The notes beneath the pieces were generated by a model. That model did no database searches. It saw nothing but the letters and a program-made list of their open reading frames with translations, and was not told the DNA's origin. 64,000 nucleotides of DNA from Melieria omissa (lineage: Eukaryota > Arthropoda > Insecta > Diptera > Ulidiidae). The DNA is taken from the NCBI GenBank assembly GCA_963971225.1, contig OZ020268.1:112622830-112686829 (forward strand), written 5' to 3'. This document shows positions 1 through 29,966 of the stretch, piece after piece; the stretch's first letter is position 1, and each line of letters begins with the position of its first letter. The translations under genes and the position numbers were made by a program.

Positions 1-880
1 GCAGCAAAGATCGCAGTGGCAATGGTGCAATAAAATGGGCAAAGGAAATGAAAATATGTGCGTGTGCAATGCCCATGTCGTTCAGCTATATATAGCTGCA
101 CAACTATATACATACATACATATGTGTATTTAATGCTTCTGAACTCCATGTGGTCGCGCTTTGTACGTAGCACACACATATGGCCATTTATTACCGGCAT
201 TCGTAAGACGTTCCGGCTCGAATAAATGCTCACGAACTATAAATTACGGTTGGAATCGAAGGAGAAGAAATGCGGCTGGTCAGAAGGAGCAGGGGAATAG
301 GGCTAAAAGTAAATGGTATGACTGAATTGGAGTATTTAATTTGGTTGGTTTGGACAACAGAAACAACACACATACAACAACATCAATAGTATCAAATAAA
401 TGCCATAAAAGTTATTTTCTCATTGTATTTTGTTAGCGTGCAGAAAAAGTAATCATTCCATTAGTCTCGTTCAAATCGACTACTAAACATTTTGTCACTT
501 TAGTCCAATCTCAAGCAAGTTTTCGGTTGAGGTTGTACGGGTGTCGCTAAGCGACTTGAGACAGCACTTACGCACAAGTAAGTGTGCAGACATGTACGTA
601 CGTATTTATGCATATGGAAGTATGTGCACTATTTGCAGGCGCAAGTGCTACTGCACCCAGCCACCCGCTTCCGAACATGCCTCCCCGCACGAAAAGAGAG
701 CACCGCACCAACTAATCGCACTCCCACCGCCCATACAAGCGCCCATTCTATTATACATAGCGCACACGAAGCACTTCGTACGTCACCAGACATCTCCCCC
801 ATGACGAACGCGGCGCAAAGAACAAAAATTAGCTAGAGGCAAGTGAGAATTGACTGGGGAGCCGTACGAGAATGCAAGGC
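1..880. other. Intergenic / upstream flank, no gene seen
   Basis: This stretch holds AT-rich sequence with short TATA/CATA microsatellites near 85-125. The open frames around 541-836 have no coding-like composition, no homology I recognise, and overlap each other in two frames, so they are not called. It probably contains the upstream promoter region of the glutamate synthase gene. Confidence 0.5.
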
Positions 881-1627
881 GATTTCATTCTCTTGTGAGC
901 AGTTGACGGTGTCGGACGCGGTTTGCTTGTGACGGTTAAACGAAAACAGCAACAGAACAAATTCTTCTATAGTGGGAAGACTTCAGTGAGGTGAAACAAG
1001 CATAGTGATTCAAAAATAGAAACAAATTCTCTATTTTCCAAGTGATACTTAAAAAACTCCAACGATTGCAAATAGTTTCATTTAATTCTTTATCAAGCAA
1101 CAACAACACAACTAAATCAAAAGTGTCACTAAATATTTTTGCAGCAAATCTACAATGAAAATTACAAAAATATTAATTTGAAAAATTTCGTATTTCCTTT
1201 TCTTGCAGCTAAAACAGTTTCAATTGAATCTGTTTTCCGAAACTTTTACAAATCAACGCAAGAGATCAGTGTGAAAAAAATCGAAGAAATTTATTTATTT
1301 AAGGCCAAAAGTTGCGAAAATCGTGTGTATTTCGTGTTGCTCAAACCAACTTGACATACATTTATTAATTAAAAAAAAAAAAATTTTGTGGAGAGAAAAA
1401 AAAACACAGAAAACGTGCATTTATCAGCTCAGTGTGTATGTATTTTTAGTGGAAATTTCCTAAAATTCGGCATTTAAAAAAAAAAACAGGCAGAAGAAAA
1501 GTGCTCGTGTGCTAATCGATAGGAAGAAAAGCAATTGAATAAGTAAAAAAACAACAACGTCGGCAACAACAATTACATTACAACTAGAAGGAAAAACCTA
1601 AGTGAACAAGTGAAAGTAAAACGTATA
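881..1627 (+). promoter_or_regulatory. Probable promoter-proximal region and 5' UTR of glutamate synthase
   Basis: The 750 bases before the glutamate synthase ATG are A-rich, with CAA-type runs and poly-A blocks typical of dipteran 5' leaders, and have no long coding frame. The start of transcription cannot be fixed from sequence. An upstream splice in the leader is possible: a pyrimidine-rich stretch ending in an AG lies near 1194-1208. This is inference; RNA evidence would be needed to place the cap site. Confidence 0.3.
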
Positions 1628-17701
<16,074 letters not shown>

Positions 17702-18433
17702 GCATACATTCTAATTGCGTGTTTTTTAGTGTATTCGTTCGATATTGCTACGAAAAGTTTTAATTTAATGTTGTGGAGTCTTTGCAATTTTTCATTGAAT
17801 GTGACAGAAACTACAAATTTTGTGATTCAAATTTCTTTGGCTTTAAGAATAATGTTTAGTGCTTTAACTTACGAAATACTGCTGTACAATACCCACTTGT
17901 TTGAACGACAAGTATGTACTTCCGAAGAGACTTTACGCGTGCGTACGTGGGACATTGGTTTCGATGATTTTCGTAGACGAATATACAATTTGCTATCTGC
18001 GCTCTTGATTTTTGATCCTGTTACGGTGTGTATGTGGGCGCAGCATATCTGATGGATTAAGTTGTGCGCGCACGAAGAAAACCAATAAGAATATTGTTTA
18101 CCATTTTTAGTTTGTACGATGAACATTTACCTACTATTGTGCTGATTCTTATACAGCTATACGATTATGATTATAATAGTGTTATTTATGCTTACAAAGT
18201 ATTACAGTTTAGAGAGATACAAAAACGCTTGAATTAAGAGTTTTATGCTGAAGCTTTTATTTCGCCCAAACGACTATGAAAGCCAATATGTAGTAAGAGT
18301 AAATATTACACACATATATATGTAAATGTAGCATGTCAATTATACATACATACTTACATACATACATATATGCACACATCAACTCTTGAGTAACAACATG
18401 TATGCAGGTACATAACACTCACTCACTCACCCA

Positions 18434-19391
18434 AATAAACACTACCTACACCGAACATTGCGGCCTATATACGCCAGGTCTATTTTAAAAACATCTTTAG
18501 CACATATAATTACACATTTATGAACGGAAAAAATTAAGACAATAATTAGAAATTAATCTTGAAAAGAACTCAAAGCGAAAAATTGCACGGATTAAGTGAA
18601 TAAAAAATGAGAATGTTTTCGAAAAACACAAACCAACCAAAACGCAAGTGGTAAAAAACATAGTTTTTCTTGTTGTGAGCGTTGATGAAAAATTAGGCAT
18701 TATTTATTGCAGTTTACAAGAACTACATTTAATGGAAAACTATATTGAGCTAAAGTTGAAATCGAGTTATTGATCTGCCGGTACGTCCTCTACAATATGC
18801 ACTGAAACCGACTAACACAAACATTTGCCAGCCATGGACGCGGACGCCTTGGTTTTTGTATGTACGTACCAACTCTGTCTTTAAATAAAAAACATTAACT
18901 TCTAACCACACTCGACGATGAACATTCTAAAGAAACATTTACCACGCCAGAGAAAATTCGACATATTCAAATAGCGATAAAGAGCGAAGGTGCAGATGAC
19001 GAGGACGATGATATTTGCGATTACTATTATTATTATTACTATACTATGATTATTGCTATTAAATCTATTATTATATAATTGATGTAGTGGTTTAACGTTA
19101 AATAAGCAAAACTTACATGCAACATGCCAAAATATCTATGAACAAACAAGCAACACATCCTAACAAACTCCTACAGACACACACACACACACGCACGCTT
19201 GCGCGTCACAAGCAGCAACTGTGAACCGCGCATGTCCCACACACATCACCGCGCAAACATTACTTTCCATCAAGTAATGCAAAATTAATTCACACAATTA
19301 CACTACATACATACAGCAAAAATATGCATACATTCATAAATATGATTACCTGCAGACGTACATACGTATAAAATATTATTAATCAAATAAA
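18434..19391 (+). promoter_or_regulatory. Candidate polyadenylation signals of glutamate synthase
   Basis: AATAAA hexamers occur downstream of the stop at 18434-18439 and 19386-19391, with further A-rich variants between them. The intervening sequence is AT-rich and microsatellite-laden, as expected of a 3' UTR. Which signal is used cannot be told from sequence. Confidence 0.35.
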
Positions 19392-19677
19392 AAGTTACAC
19401 TCATATATTCTGTGTTGCAAATGCACATCGCCGTTGTTTTCAATTGTGAACTGGGCGTTTAACTTGGGTGAATGGACTTGACATAGGGGCTACGACATGT
19501 CAACAATCTCTGGAGCTGTTATTTATTTATTGTTTCCCCTTCAAACACAAACGTCTTTCCGCGCTGTTCTAATGGATGATTTTTTATTTAACGCCCTTTC
19601 CAAATCAGTGTTGAACTAGAAACAGTAGCAGTTAGAGTGGATAATTACACCGTGTGAGAAAAATGAAAAAAAAATTC

Positions 19678-20339
19678 ACACTGGAAAAAATCCATATGGG
19701 TGTGAAACTAGAGACCAAACATAATAATACTGCGTACTCAGTTTTTCATTTCTACATCCTTTTAAAAGGACTTCAAAATTTTGAAGGGGATAAAAAATAA
19801 AAAAAATTAAAAAATTACTTAACCTCGTTACAATATGGTGATATGTATATCAAATAAAAGAGGAAAGGCTCAAAAGTTTAAATAAAATTGATTTTTTATC
19901 TATTGGTAAAAAGAGGATATGAAACAAGTCCTTTGAAAATTGTAATCCTTTATATCCTTGAAAATTTATAACGAATTTTCTTGAAAAGTAAGTATGTTCA
20001 AACCCAAAATCTCCTTGATCACGTGTCAAAATTTCATTATTCTCGCTTAATTGATTTTGTATCTATTTAGTATTTAAAATACTGATACCCAAATAAATTA
20101 GAAGTTTTGTACTTCATTAGACTTGCAACTTCCGCCATTTTTTTTAAATAACTTTCGAACCAATAAAGAAAGAGTATTCTAAGGAGGTTAAGTAATTTTT
20201 AAATTTTTTTTATTTTGTATCCCCTTTAAAATTTTGAAGTCCTTTTAAAAGGACAAAGGATGTAGAAATGAAAAGCTGAGTACGCAGTATTACTATGTTT
20301 GGTCTCTAGTTTCACGCCTATATGGATTTTTTCCAGTGT
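19678..20339. mobile_element. Foldback/MITE element with about 150-bp inverted arms
   Basis: The ends are ACACTGGAAAAAATCC and its inverse. The arms pair over roughly 19678-19829 and 20183-20339 with few differences, including the inverted blocks TTTTAAAAGGACTTCAAAAT and ACTTAACCTC. The middle is AT-rich with no coding frame. It shares layout and internal words with the element at 31262-31761 (a GTAT-CAAAT-AAAAGAG core), so the two belong to one family. No transposase was seen, and the target duplication is not clear. Confidence 0.75.
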
Positions 20340-21074
20340 AAAAAATGCTGTATTATTAAATAACCGTATTATCAGTTGAATATCTTTTTCATGATTTGGT
20401 CACTGGAAAACTGTAAGTCTCAAAAAAATCATAAAAAGCTAAACCATACAGTAAATATGATTGCATATTCAATGTTAGTAAGTCCAAAATTTTAACTCGT
20501 CATAATAATCCATAATTATTTGAAATGTTTTTTCTTTTATTTCTCTGCGCCACCATGAACATTTTTTTGAAACAATTTATAAAAACTTATATAATTGTAT
20601 ATAAGTACGTATTCGAATACACGCGCAATGAATCAGGCCATTTCTTATATTCGCAAACGCCATTTGTAATTTTATTATTTAAATTTATTTATAATAAACT
20701 CATACATTTGTAGGTCTATGCAAATACGAATTATTAAAGCAGCTTCGAAAACTATTGTACTTAAAAAAAAAAACCAAAAACCAAACATTAACAAACTGAG
20801 ATTGAAGTATTAACGTAAATTGACAACTCAATAACAACAATTGCTATAAATTTGAAGAAAAATAATAATTGTTTCACTTTTTCATTTAATATACTAAAAA
20901 ACGCCTGAGCATTCTTCGATTCATTCTGTACGTTACACTTTCTATTCGTATTTCTGCCAAACATGTAACAATAGAAATTTTTATAATTCAAAGGTTCATA
21001 ACATTTGCCGCTTAGTCATTTCTATCCCTTTGGGTTGCCCTCTCTGATAACAAACATCACATAATGTAATTGCT

Positions 21075-21551
21075 TTAAAACTCTGTGCCGCAATTCGAAC
21101 AGCGCTTCGTCTTCATGGCGAGGCAGCACAGAATGCCAATGGGGAAAAATGCAATGGCGCAGAGCACACCCAGACAGGGATAGAAGTCTTCCAAGTAGCC
21201 AATACGGCAGGCCGGACAGCCGCCTATGGCGATGATGGGCGGCTGCACGACCACGCTCACAGGCGTCGTCTCAAATGCTCCATAGGACGGTACATAGCCA
21301 GGCTGCAAGTGTGCCGCAGGAGCGCTGGGCGTGGACTGGTGAATGCCTACGCTAATGCCGGCAGCGTTTGGTAAAATGACACCTGAAACATTAAAAAAAA
21401 AATTACAATGTCAAAACTAGCTCTTACATATCTGTATGTATATGTTTATATATATATGCTTGCCAATTTGTGGCGGTGGACTGGTGGCGGCGTACATTGC
21501 CTCTTCGTATGTTGGTGGCTTAACTTGTTCCTTTTCAACAGTTGCTGGCAT
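21075..21551 (-). CDS. BRI3: BRI3-type (brain protein I3) membrane protein, 2 coding exons
   Basis: Small lysosomal/endosomal membrane protein family. Exons on the minus strand: 21551-21464 (MPATVEKEQ...) and 21382-21075, giving about 131 residues (human BRI3 is 125). The N-terminus has the WW-ligand motif PPTY. The C-terminal half matches BRI3: [19 protein letters not shown], then a hydrophobic segment ([19 protein letters not shown]), then RCSNCGTEF. Paired CxxC motifs flanking one membrane segment give a LITAF-like hairpin fold. The intron as read has a GC donor (GCAAGC, about 81 nt). A GT donor at 21427 would also keep frame, adding 12 residues but leaving an unusually short 45-nt intron. 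An upstream non-coding exon is likely but not located. Confidence 0.85.
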
Positions 21552-23723
21552 TTCAAGCGTCACTTGTCGTCGTACACTGTGAGCTTCGGTGTTAACTATG
21601 CGTTGGTATGGAATGGGCGTGAAGTTACCCGAATAATGTTGTTTGTTATGCTTACTCAATGATATGAAACGAAATTCAGGAGAGAGCTGTGTAATTCTGG
21701 AGAGGCCTAAACACTGGATGCTAAAGGGCCCAACACAACTGAAAAATAAAACAAATAGATTAGACAATTGATAACTGGAACATAAAATTTCAGCAGCAAT
21801 TACTTCTTCCTTTCTAGAATTTTCTAAATTCCAGCCGGTTCTAACAACCAACAAATTGTTCCATATAAATATAAGTTGGTGTATGTACGCATTGCGTGAC
21901 TCGAGTGCTTACGGCTTTTTTACTTTTGTGCGGTACCGATCAGATGTGAGTAACCACTAGCTTGCGATTTTTTGAACCCGTTTTACTAGCAAACTCGAGT
22001 ATTATCCTTAACTAGCTTTGTACTGCAAATATTTTGGTAACCGTAAAATTCACTTTCGCCATCGTCCCCATCAAGATCTATGTAACTATAACCCATATGT
22101 CCATATACTTTGGTCCCCATCTTTGCATCTTCAGCATGTTTAAAAAATAATGCCTCGAAACACGAAATGCAGTTAACTCCGCATTTTGCGATCGTGCTTT
22201 GGCTTTTCCACTGATAAGGCTGTTTATGCGCAGCATTTTAAACGCCCATTTTTTCACCTACACAGCTGCAGAGTAAATTGTAGTTGCTGTAAATGCATCG
22301 ATCACAATGCAGCAAATGCGCGGAAACATGCACTCCCACTTTCCCACCCGCCAAACATTGTAAAAACTGCACAATGCAGCACCAAATGCTTCTTTTCAGA
22401 AGCCAATTAGCAGATCGTTGTGCCAGTTGTGTATTCGCTGTCGTATACGTCAGGCCAAAGTTTGCCCCGTTCAGGTCCACTGATCTCTACCCTCCGCACA
22501 ATTTCCCTTAAAACTTACCTGTCGTTGTGCGACGCTGCGCCGTTTGCTACCGGCTAAACTTTTCTCACTCTAATCTTGTGTTATTTACAAAATTGCATCC
22601 ACGTAGATTTTCTGACTCAACCAAAGAATTCCATTGCTCTATTTCGTCAATGCTTTGTTTTTGCCTTGACAAGCAAGCGATTGCAATTTCTCTCTGCTAT
22701 GACATTTAGTCATTGTTGCCAATGTTGGACGAATCTCGTATCCAGGCGCGCAACGAAAAAATTTAAAAAAATTTAAAACCTAAACTTTAACCCGTAAGTG
22801 GATGGATAATTTACCCAAGAAATAGCTAGAAATTTCTATAGAATTAATTTTTTAAAGTGAAATTAGGGAAGCAGTGCAGAATACCATACAATCTTAAAAA
22901 AAAATATTATTTTTTTTTATATTTCATTTTAAAGAGAATTTCACAGGCTAAAATATGGTATCAAACTTAAAATAGCTTAATAATGGTTTTTATAACACTT
23001 TGTTGGTACATATAACATACCTAATATTACACATCAATCCAAAGAGGAAGAAAATACCTTTCATATGACACCTATATCGTTGGAATCGGTTGATAATTTC
23101 TTGAGAAATTCGAATATATAACTGGGACTTTGGGGGGCGGACCACACCCTCTGTGAATGTTTCCGCAGCAAAAATTTAAGTTTGTTAGACTAAGAAAATA
23201 CTTCTCTTTGCGATAAAAAGAAAAAATAATTTGTTATAAGAGGGTGTGGTATTCTGCATTTAAGCTGAAATTAGTATCAAAACTTAATGGAGCCCAGTGT
23301 TTTATTTTTCTTAATATTTATTTTCAAAATAAGCTCACCTTAAGTTTTCTAGAGTCGTATAACCAATGATAATGATAATGATAATGATTATCATTGCGTA
23401 TAACCACGTTTTCAAATTCATTTTCTGTGTAATAGGGTTGTAATATGGCAAACATATATTTTTTTTTTCTTAATTCAATCTTTTTATCAAATCATAAGAA
23501 TTTGTAATTGCATGCGACCGATACCGCATGTGGCAACTCGGACGCTTTAGTGGAGTAAAAGTTTCAGTTTTGTACACAACATTATTTTCCCCCTCATTAA
23601 CAAAAAGGAGACCTGGCAACATTGACAACTCTTGACACCAATTCATCTAGAAAAGACGTCTTTTACAACTTGGCCTAATTTTTTTATACAGAAGTAAACG
23701 AAACTCATCAACAGTTTAGAAAA
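21552..23723. other. Spacer between the BRI3-type and PDZ genes (divergent promoters)
   Basis: The two genes point away from each other, so this 2.2 kb should contain both promoters. The only structure I can identify is the foldback element at 22873-23260 and an (AATGAT)n-like simple repeat near 23367-23395. No coding frame with recognisable content was found. Confidence 0.5.
22873..23260. mobile_element. Short foldback/MITE, same family as 33311-34925
   Basis: The ends AGTGCAGAATACC (22873) and GGTATTCTGCATT (23260) are inverted. Just inside the right end is an AGAGGGTGTGG block that matches the CGAGGGTACGC block of the large foldback at 33311-34925. Internal words such as TTTGTTAGACT and a CTTTCATATGACACC core are also shared. 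The element is non-coding and about 390 bp long. Confidence 0.65.
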
Positions 23724-24282
23724 ATGGCTAAAATGGCATTTCAGCACCAGGCCGGAACGGCAATGGAGTGTTTGAGCGTAAGTGCAACGTGTGCGACGCA
23801 ATGTGACAGACGCGCAAGATTTGTGTTGCACCATTGGGTGGAGCACCAAAAATTTGGATCTATATATTGACAATAGTTCTATGTATTGATAACGCCCCAG
23901 ATACCAATCACGCTGCACAAGGAAAAGGACTACGATCAGGAAGGCAGGGAAATACTGAAGTGCGGTTTCAAGATCGGCGGCGGCATCGATCAGGACTACA
24001 AGAAAAGTCCACAGGGCTACACTGACTATGTAAAGCTGGCTGCAGGCTTGTTAAATGTAGTACCGTTTTCTGACTTGTGCGATTTGCTTGCAGGGCATCT
24101 ACGTAACCGAGGTGCACGAAGGAAGTCCTGCGTCGCGCGCCGGTCTGCGCATACACGACAAAATACTGCAGTGCAACGGCTATGACTTTACCATGGTCAC
24201 GCACAAGAAGGCCGTCAGCTACATACGAAAAAATCCCATTCTGAATATGTTGGTGGCGCGCAAGGGTGTCACTTCCACGTAA
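23724..24282 (+). CDS. Tax1bp3: Single-PDZ protein, TAX1BP3/TIP-1 homologue, 3 exons, 123 aa
   Basis: TIP-1 proteins consist of almost nothing but one PDZ domain and act as competitors that bind C-terminal ligands of beta-catenin-like and channel proteins. Exons: 23724-23777 (18 codons), 23901-24029 (43), 24094-24282 (62 plus stop). All introns are GT-AG in phase 0. The sequence contains IPITLHKEKD, then the family signature GFKIGGGIDQD and GIYVTEVHEGSPASRAGL, then DKILQCNGYDFTMVTHKKAV, which matches human TAX1BP3 (124 aa) closely. The first exon is short and its ATG (MAKMAFQHQ) is the first in frame; a second ATG lies three codons on. No other domain is present. Likely cytosolic. Confidence 0.88.
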
Positions 24283-27200
24283 ACGTGCGATGCGCTGCAC
24301 ACTTCACCGCATCTATTCTTTCGCACTCCTACGCTAAACTATGGCGAAGCGAAACCTAAAACGCTTAGCTCTCTAACGCTTCGATCTGCCTCCGCCACTC
24401 GCTCTCTACCAGGATCTCGTATTTCACTATGCATATCGGGTAACGTTTAGATAAAGGAAGTTAAAAAATGAAATTGAATGGAATGAAGGAAACGAAAACT
24501 AAATGTAAAGAACGCAATAAGAAAACTTTATAGTAGATTTGTACGTTGAAATGTTAAAGTAGCACGCTTTGTGATGTGTGCTTACGTTGTGCAGAAAATC
24601 TCGTTTTATGTGATGCCACAAATGTTCGTAGTTGCTTAAAAGCTGCGCCAAAGTTTGCTACGCTTTTCATGCGCGTGTTTGTAGTAGCAATCGTTTGCTT
24701 CCTATTATGAATTTTATTTTCGACAAATATGACCTCAGTTTTAGGCATTTGATAACCGGAATTTTCCGATGGCATAGAAATAGGCTTGAAATTAGTGACG
24801 CAACGCTTGGATGTTACTGCTTGAAACAAACACTATAATTGATTTTCTTTTCATGCATTTCATTTTATAAGAAACAATCAATGCTCAGGTCTCAAATTCA
24901 TTTATTGCTTCCAGCTATTGTTTTCCTTGTTCATGCCTAATTGTATTTTCTTATGTAAGAAACTCGTTTGCTAAACGTTTTGCTTAGTTGTTAGATTTTT
25001 TTTAAAAACTTTTGTATATCTGGTATTTATGAATTTATAAAAGCACATTCCTAACCATATCTTAGTATTAAAAATAGCACTGTTATTGTATATTCTTAAC
25101 ACATATTTCAAAAACTAACAAGTAGCGCAAACAAGTTGGGTCTTTATTAGTGTAACAGTGCATATATTTCAAATGGAATTTTTTTAATCGATTTTCTATT
25201 CAAAGTGCAACTGCAGCTGTGTATTTAAATGACTACAAGTTTTTGAAGGATCGAATTTTTCCCATTTCAAAGGGAAATATAAGTAAAACTAAGATTTAAT
25301 TCTGAAAAAGATTAAATTCGAAGTTTCAGTTCTGATCCCTCAGAAGATTGAGGACTGTGCGCGCAAAAACGCACTAACAGAGTTGGAAAACTGAGCGCAT
25401 TATTAGCTAATGTTTGAAATCAATTTTATTGACATAAAATAGCCTTTTTAATACTTAAAATGTTTACGTGTTACATGAACTTTATAATGCAAATTTATGT
25501 TGACTTTTTTCTAAATTTACAAGTCAAAGAAACTATACATTGAAGTATTAAAATTAATTTGATGCAACACTTTGGATACGTTTTCAAACACACAACAACT
25601 TTCAAGTTATTATTATTGTTATTGCTGGGGAATGTGCACTGCGACCTAAGAGATCTATTGTGCCCCCTTCATGGCCTTCACAGTTCGTCCGTGAGTCCAG
25701 TATCCAAAAGTAATCTTAGTATATTTCCTAAGCCTTTGGAAACCCAGTCCGATCCTGGTATAATACAGTCTCCCAGGTGGTTTTTCCGTTTGTGCATTAG
25801 TGCAGGGCATGTGCCTTGTATGTGTATTGCAGTTTCATTATCCTGCACACAGAACCTACAGAGTTCGTTGATCCTGATACCTAGTTTGGTTAGATGATAG
25901 TTCAATCTACAATGCCCTGTCAATATTTTCAAGTTATGTTGCATTAAATTACATTTTTTTTTACTTTTAATAATTTATGTTGTTTGAAGGAAATACGTTT
26001 TTTTTAAGAGATTATAAACTGCTTTTAAAACTCTAGTGTGACCTAAATATGTTTTGAGTTCAATGTTCACTTGAACACTGTTTTGTTAGTGCATGCAACA
26101 TCTGGAAAACTAATCTATGCAGAAGTAAAGAACATTTGTTTGTGACTCTGATAGATGAGTTCGCACTTGTTTAATCAAATCAGTATTTGATGGTTTATAC
26201 ATTCGATTAGTCAAGTAATTGCACAGCTTTGCACATAGTTCAGCACTTGTTTTCTCGCTCCATTACTTTTATAGAAGGTTGTTCTTAAATGATAATCGAA
26301 ATGTCGCTGGAATTAAAATTAAGCCGTTTTAGTGTGAACGAATATCAATTTAAGTAATAACATACTCAAGTCTGCGACATGTGCAAACCCCTAAAGTACT
26401 TAAGATTATTCGAAATGGCAATTGAATTGCTTACAAAGCGTACAGTAGCAGCGCGTTGCAGAGTGTAGTAGAAAATATTGCGATCGAATACGAACATTGC
26501 CAAATTACTCTTAAATATACAAGTAGAAATGTCGACGTTTTTAACAGCTTAACTATAACAGCATACGCACATTAGATGCATACATTTATACACATAGTTA
26601 TACACACACATAATGAATGAGCATATGTAACTACACTAAATATTAAAGTTCGCTGTGAGCAGTTTTGATAATGATACCAATAAGAATCCCCCAAAACAAA
26701 AACCAACCAGAAAAACGATCAAACAGAATGTAGTTGCCGCCTTTTTGTATACTTTTCATACAAAAGCCAACCACAACAAGAGCGTAAATGCCAACAAGAC
26801 AAATTGTTACAATAAACTAACTTAGAATTTGACAGTGAAATAAACTGGAAATGTTGTTGTTTGTAGCCCAACCCTCATATATTACATACCTGCATAGGAA
26901 AATAGCAACGGAAGCATCTCATAGGCGTATCAATCTTCATTCCAAATATATGCTGATAGTTTTTGTGATAAATCGCATCGGATTGACGCGCACTCATAAT
27001 TGTTTTGTTACACAGCAGTGACTATGATTTAAGTACTCTTTTAATAAATATTTGTAATACGATAATGAAAACATTGTCCAGTCGATTGCGTTTTCCTAAA
27101 AACCACCCACTTACAGAGAAAGCCGCCTTCACTCTCACAATATTTATATTGACTTTATTTACTTATGCATAACAAATGGCGGCCGCAGCGCGTACGTTGC

Positions 27201-27610
27201 AGCCGCGTCTGAATACCGATACATTATTTTGCGCATTGAACACACGAGCGCGGAAATGCACATTTCACTAAATGCGTTAAAATTTCAATTAACTAGAAAA
27301 TACAATAGTTGATTCGGCTCATTGCCGAAAACAGGCGAAACACAGCGTTTACAACGAAATTGCAGGAACCCCGTTAAAGTGAGGGCGGAAAGAAGAAAGG
27401 CTGACAGCGCGAAATGCGGCAATTATACAACAACTCTTTGTAAAATAAATTATAACATTTGCAATAGTTGCGCGGCGCAACCGCAACGGGTGGGGCAAGA
27501 GACAAAACACGAGAATACAACACAATTACGTTAATATTTAAACAAGTAAAAGCATTCGTCTGTATGCATGCATATTATGGAATTGCTGACAGCGGTCGGC
27601 GCTGTCACAA
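24283..27610. other. Spacer between the PDZ gene and Gale
   Basis: A 3.3 kb AT-rich region between convergent genes. It holds the PDZ gene 3' UTR, a truncated LINE copy at 25611-25926, and near its right end the Gale 3' UTR (minus-strand AATAAA at 27154-27159). Nothing else was recognised. Confidence 0.5.
25611..25926 (-). mobile_element. 5'-truncated non-LTR retrotransposon (I/R1-like) with 11-bp target duplication
   Basis: The minus strand encodes the tail end of a LINE ORF2: LTGHCRLNYHLTKLGI, then CRFC...DNETAIHI.GTCPAL, the zinc-knuckle-like C-terminal region downstream of reverse transcriptase. The ORF ends near DTGLTDEL and is followed by a short non-coding tail finishing in an (AAT)n run, as in I-type elements. 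Both sides carry the identical word TTTCAAGTTAT (25600-25610 and 25927-25937), an intact target-site duplication. Only about 316 bp survive, so the copy is dead on arrival. Confidence 0.85.

Positions 27611-29966
<2,356 letters not shown>

Larger units (their letters stand above)
17702..21074. other. Glutamate synthase 3' UTR and intergenic spacer
   Basis: This 3.4 kb holds the 3' end of glutamate synthase, a foldback element at 19678-20339 and the likely 3' UTR of the minus-strand BRI3-type gene (AATAAA on the minus strand at 20681-20686). No other gene was found. Confidence 0.55.

Noticed and set aside
21552..21854. Upstream in-frame extension of the BRI3-type protein
   Set aside because: The extension contains no family sequence and the ATG at 21551 gives the expected length.
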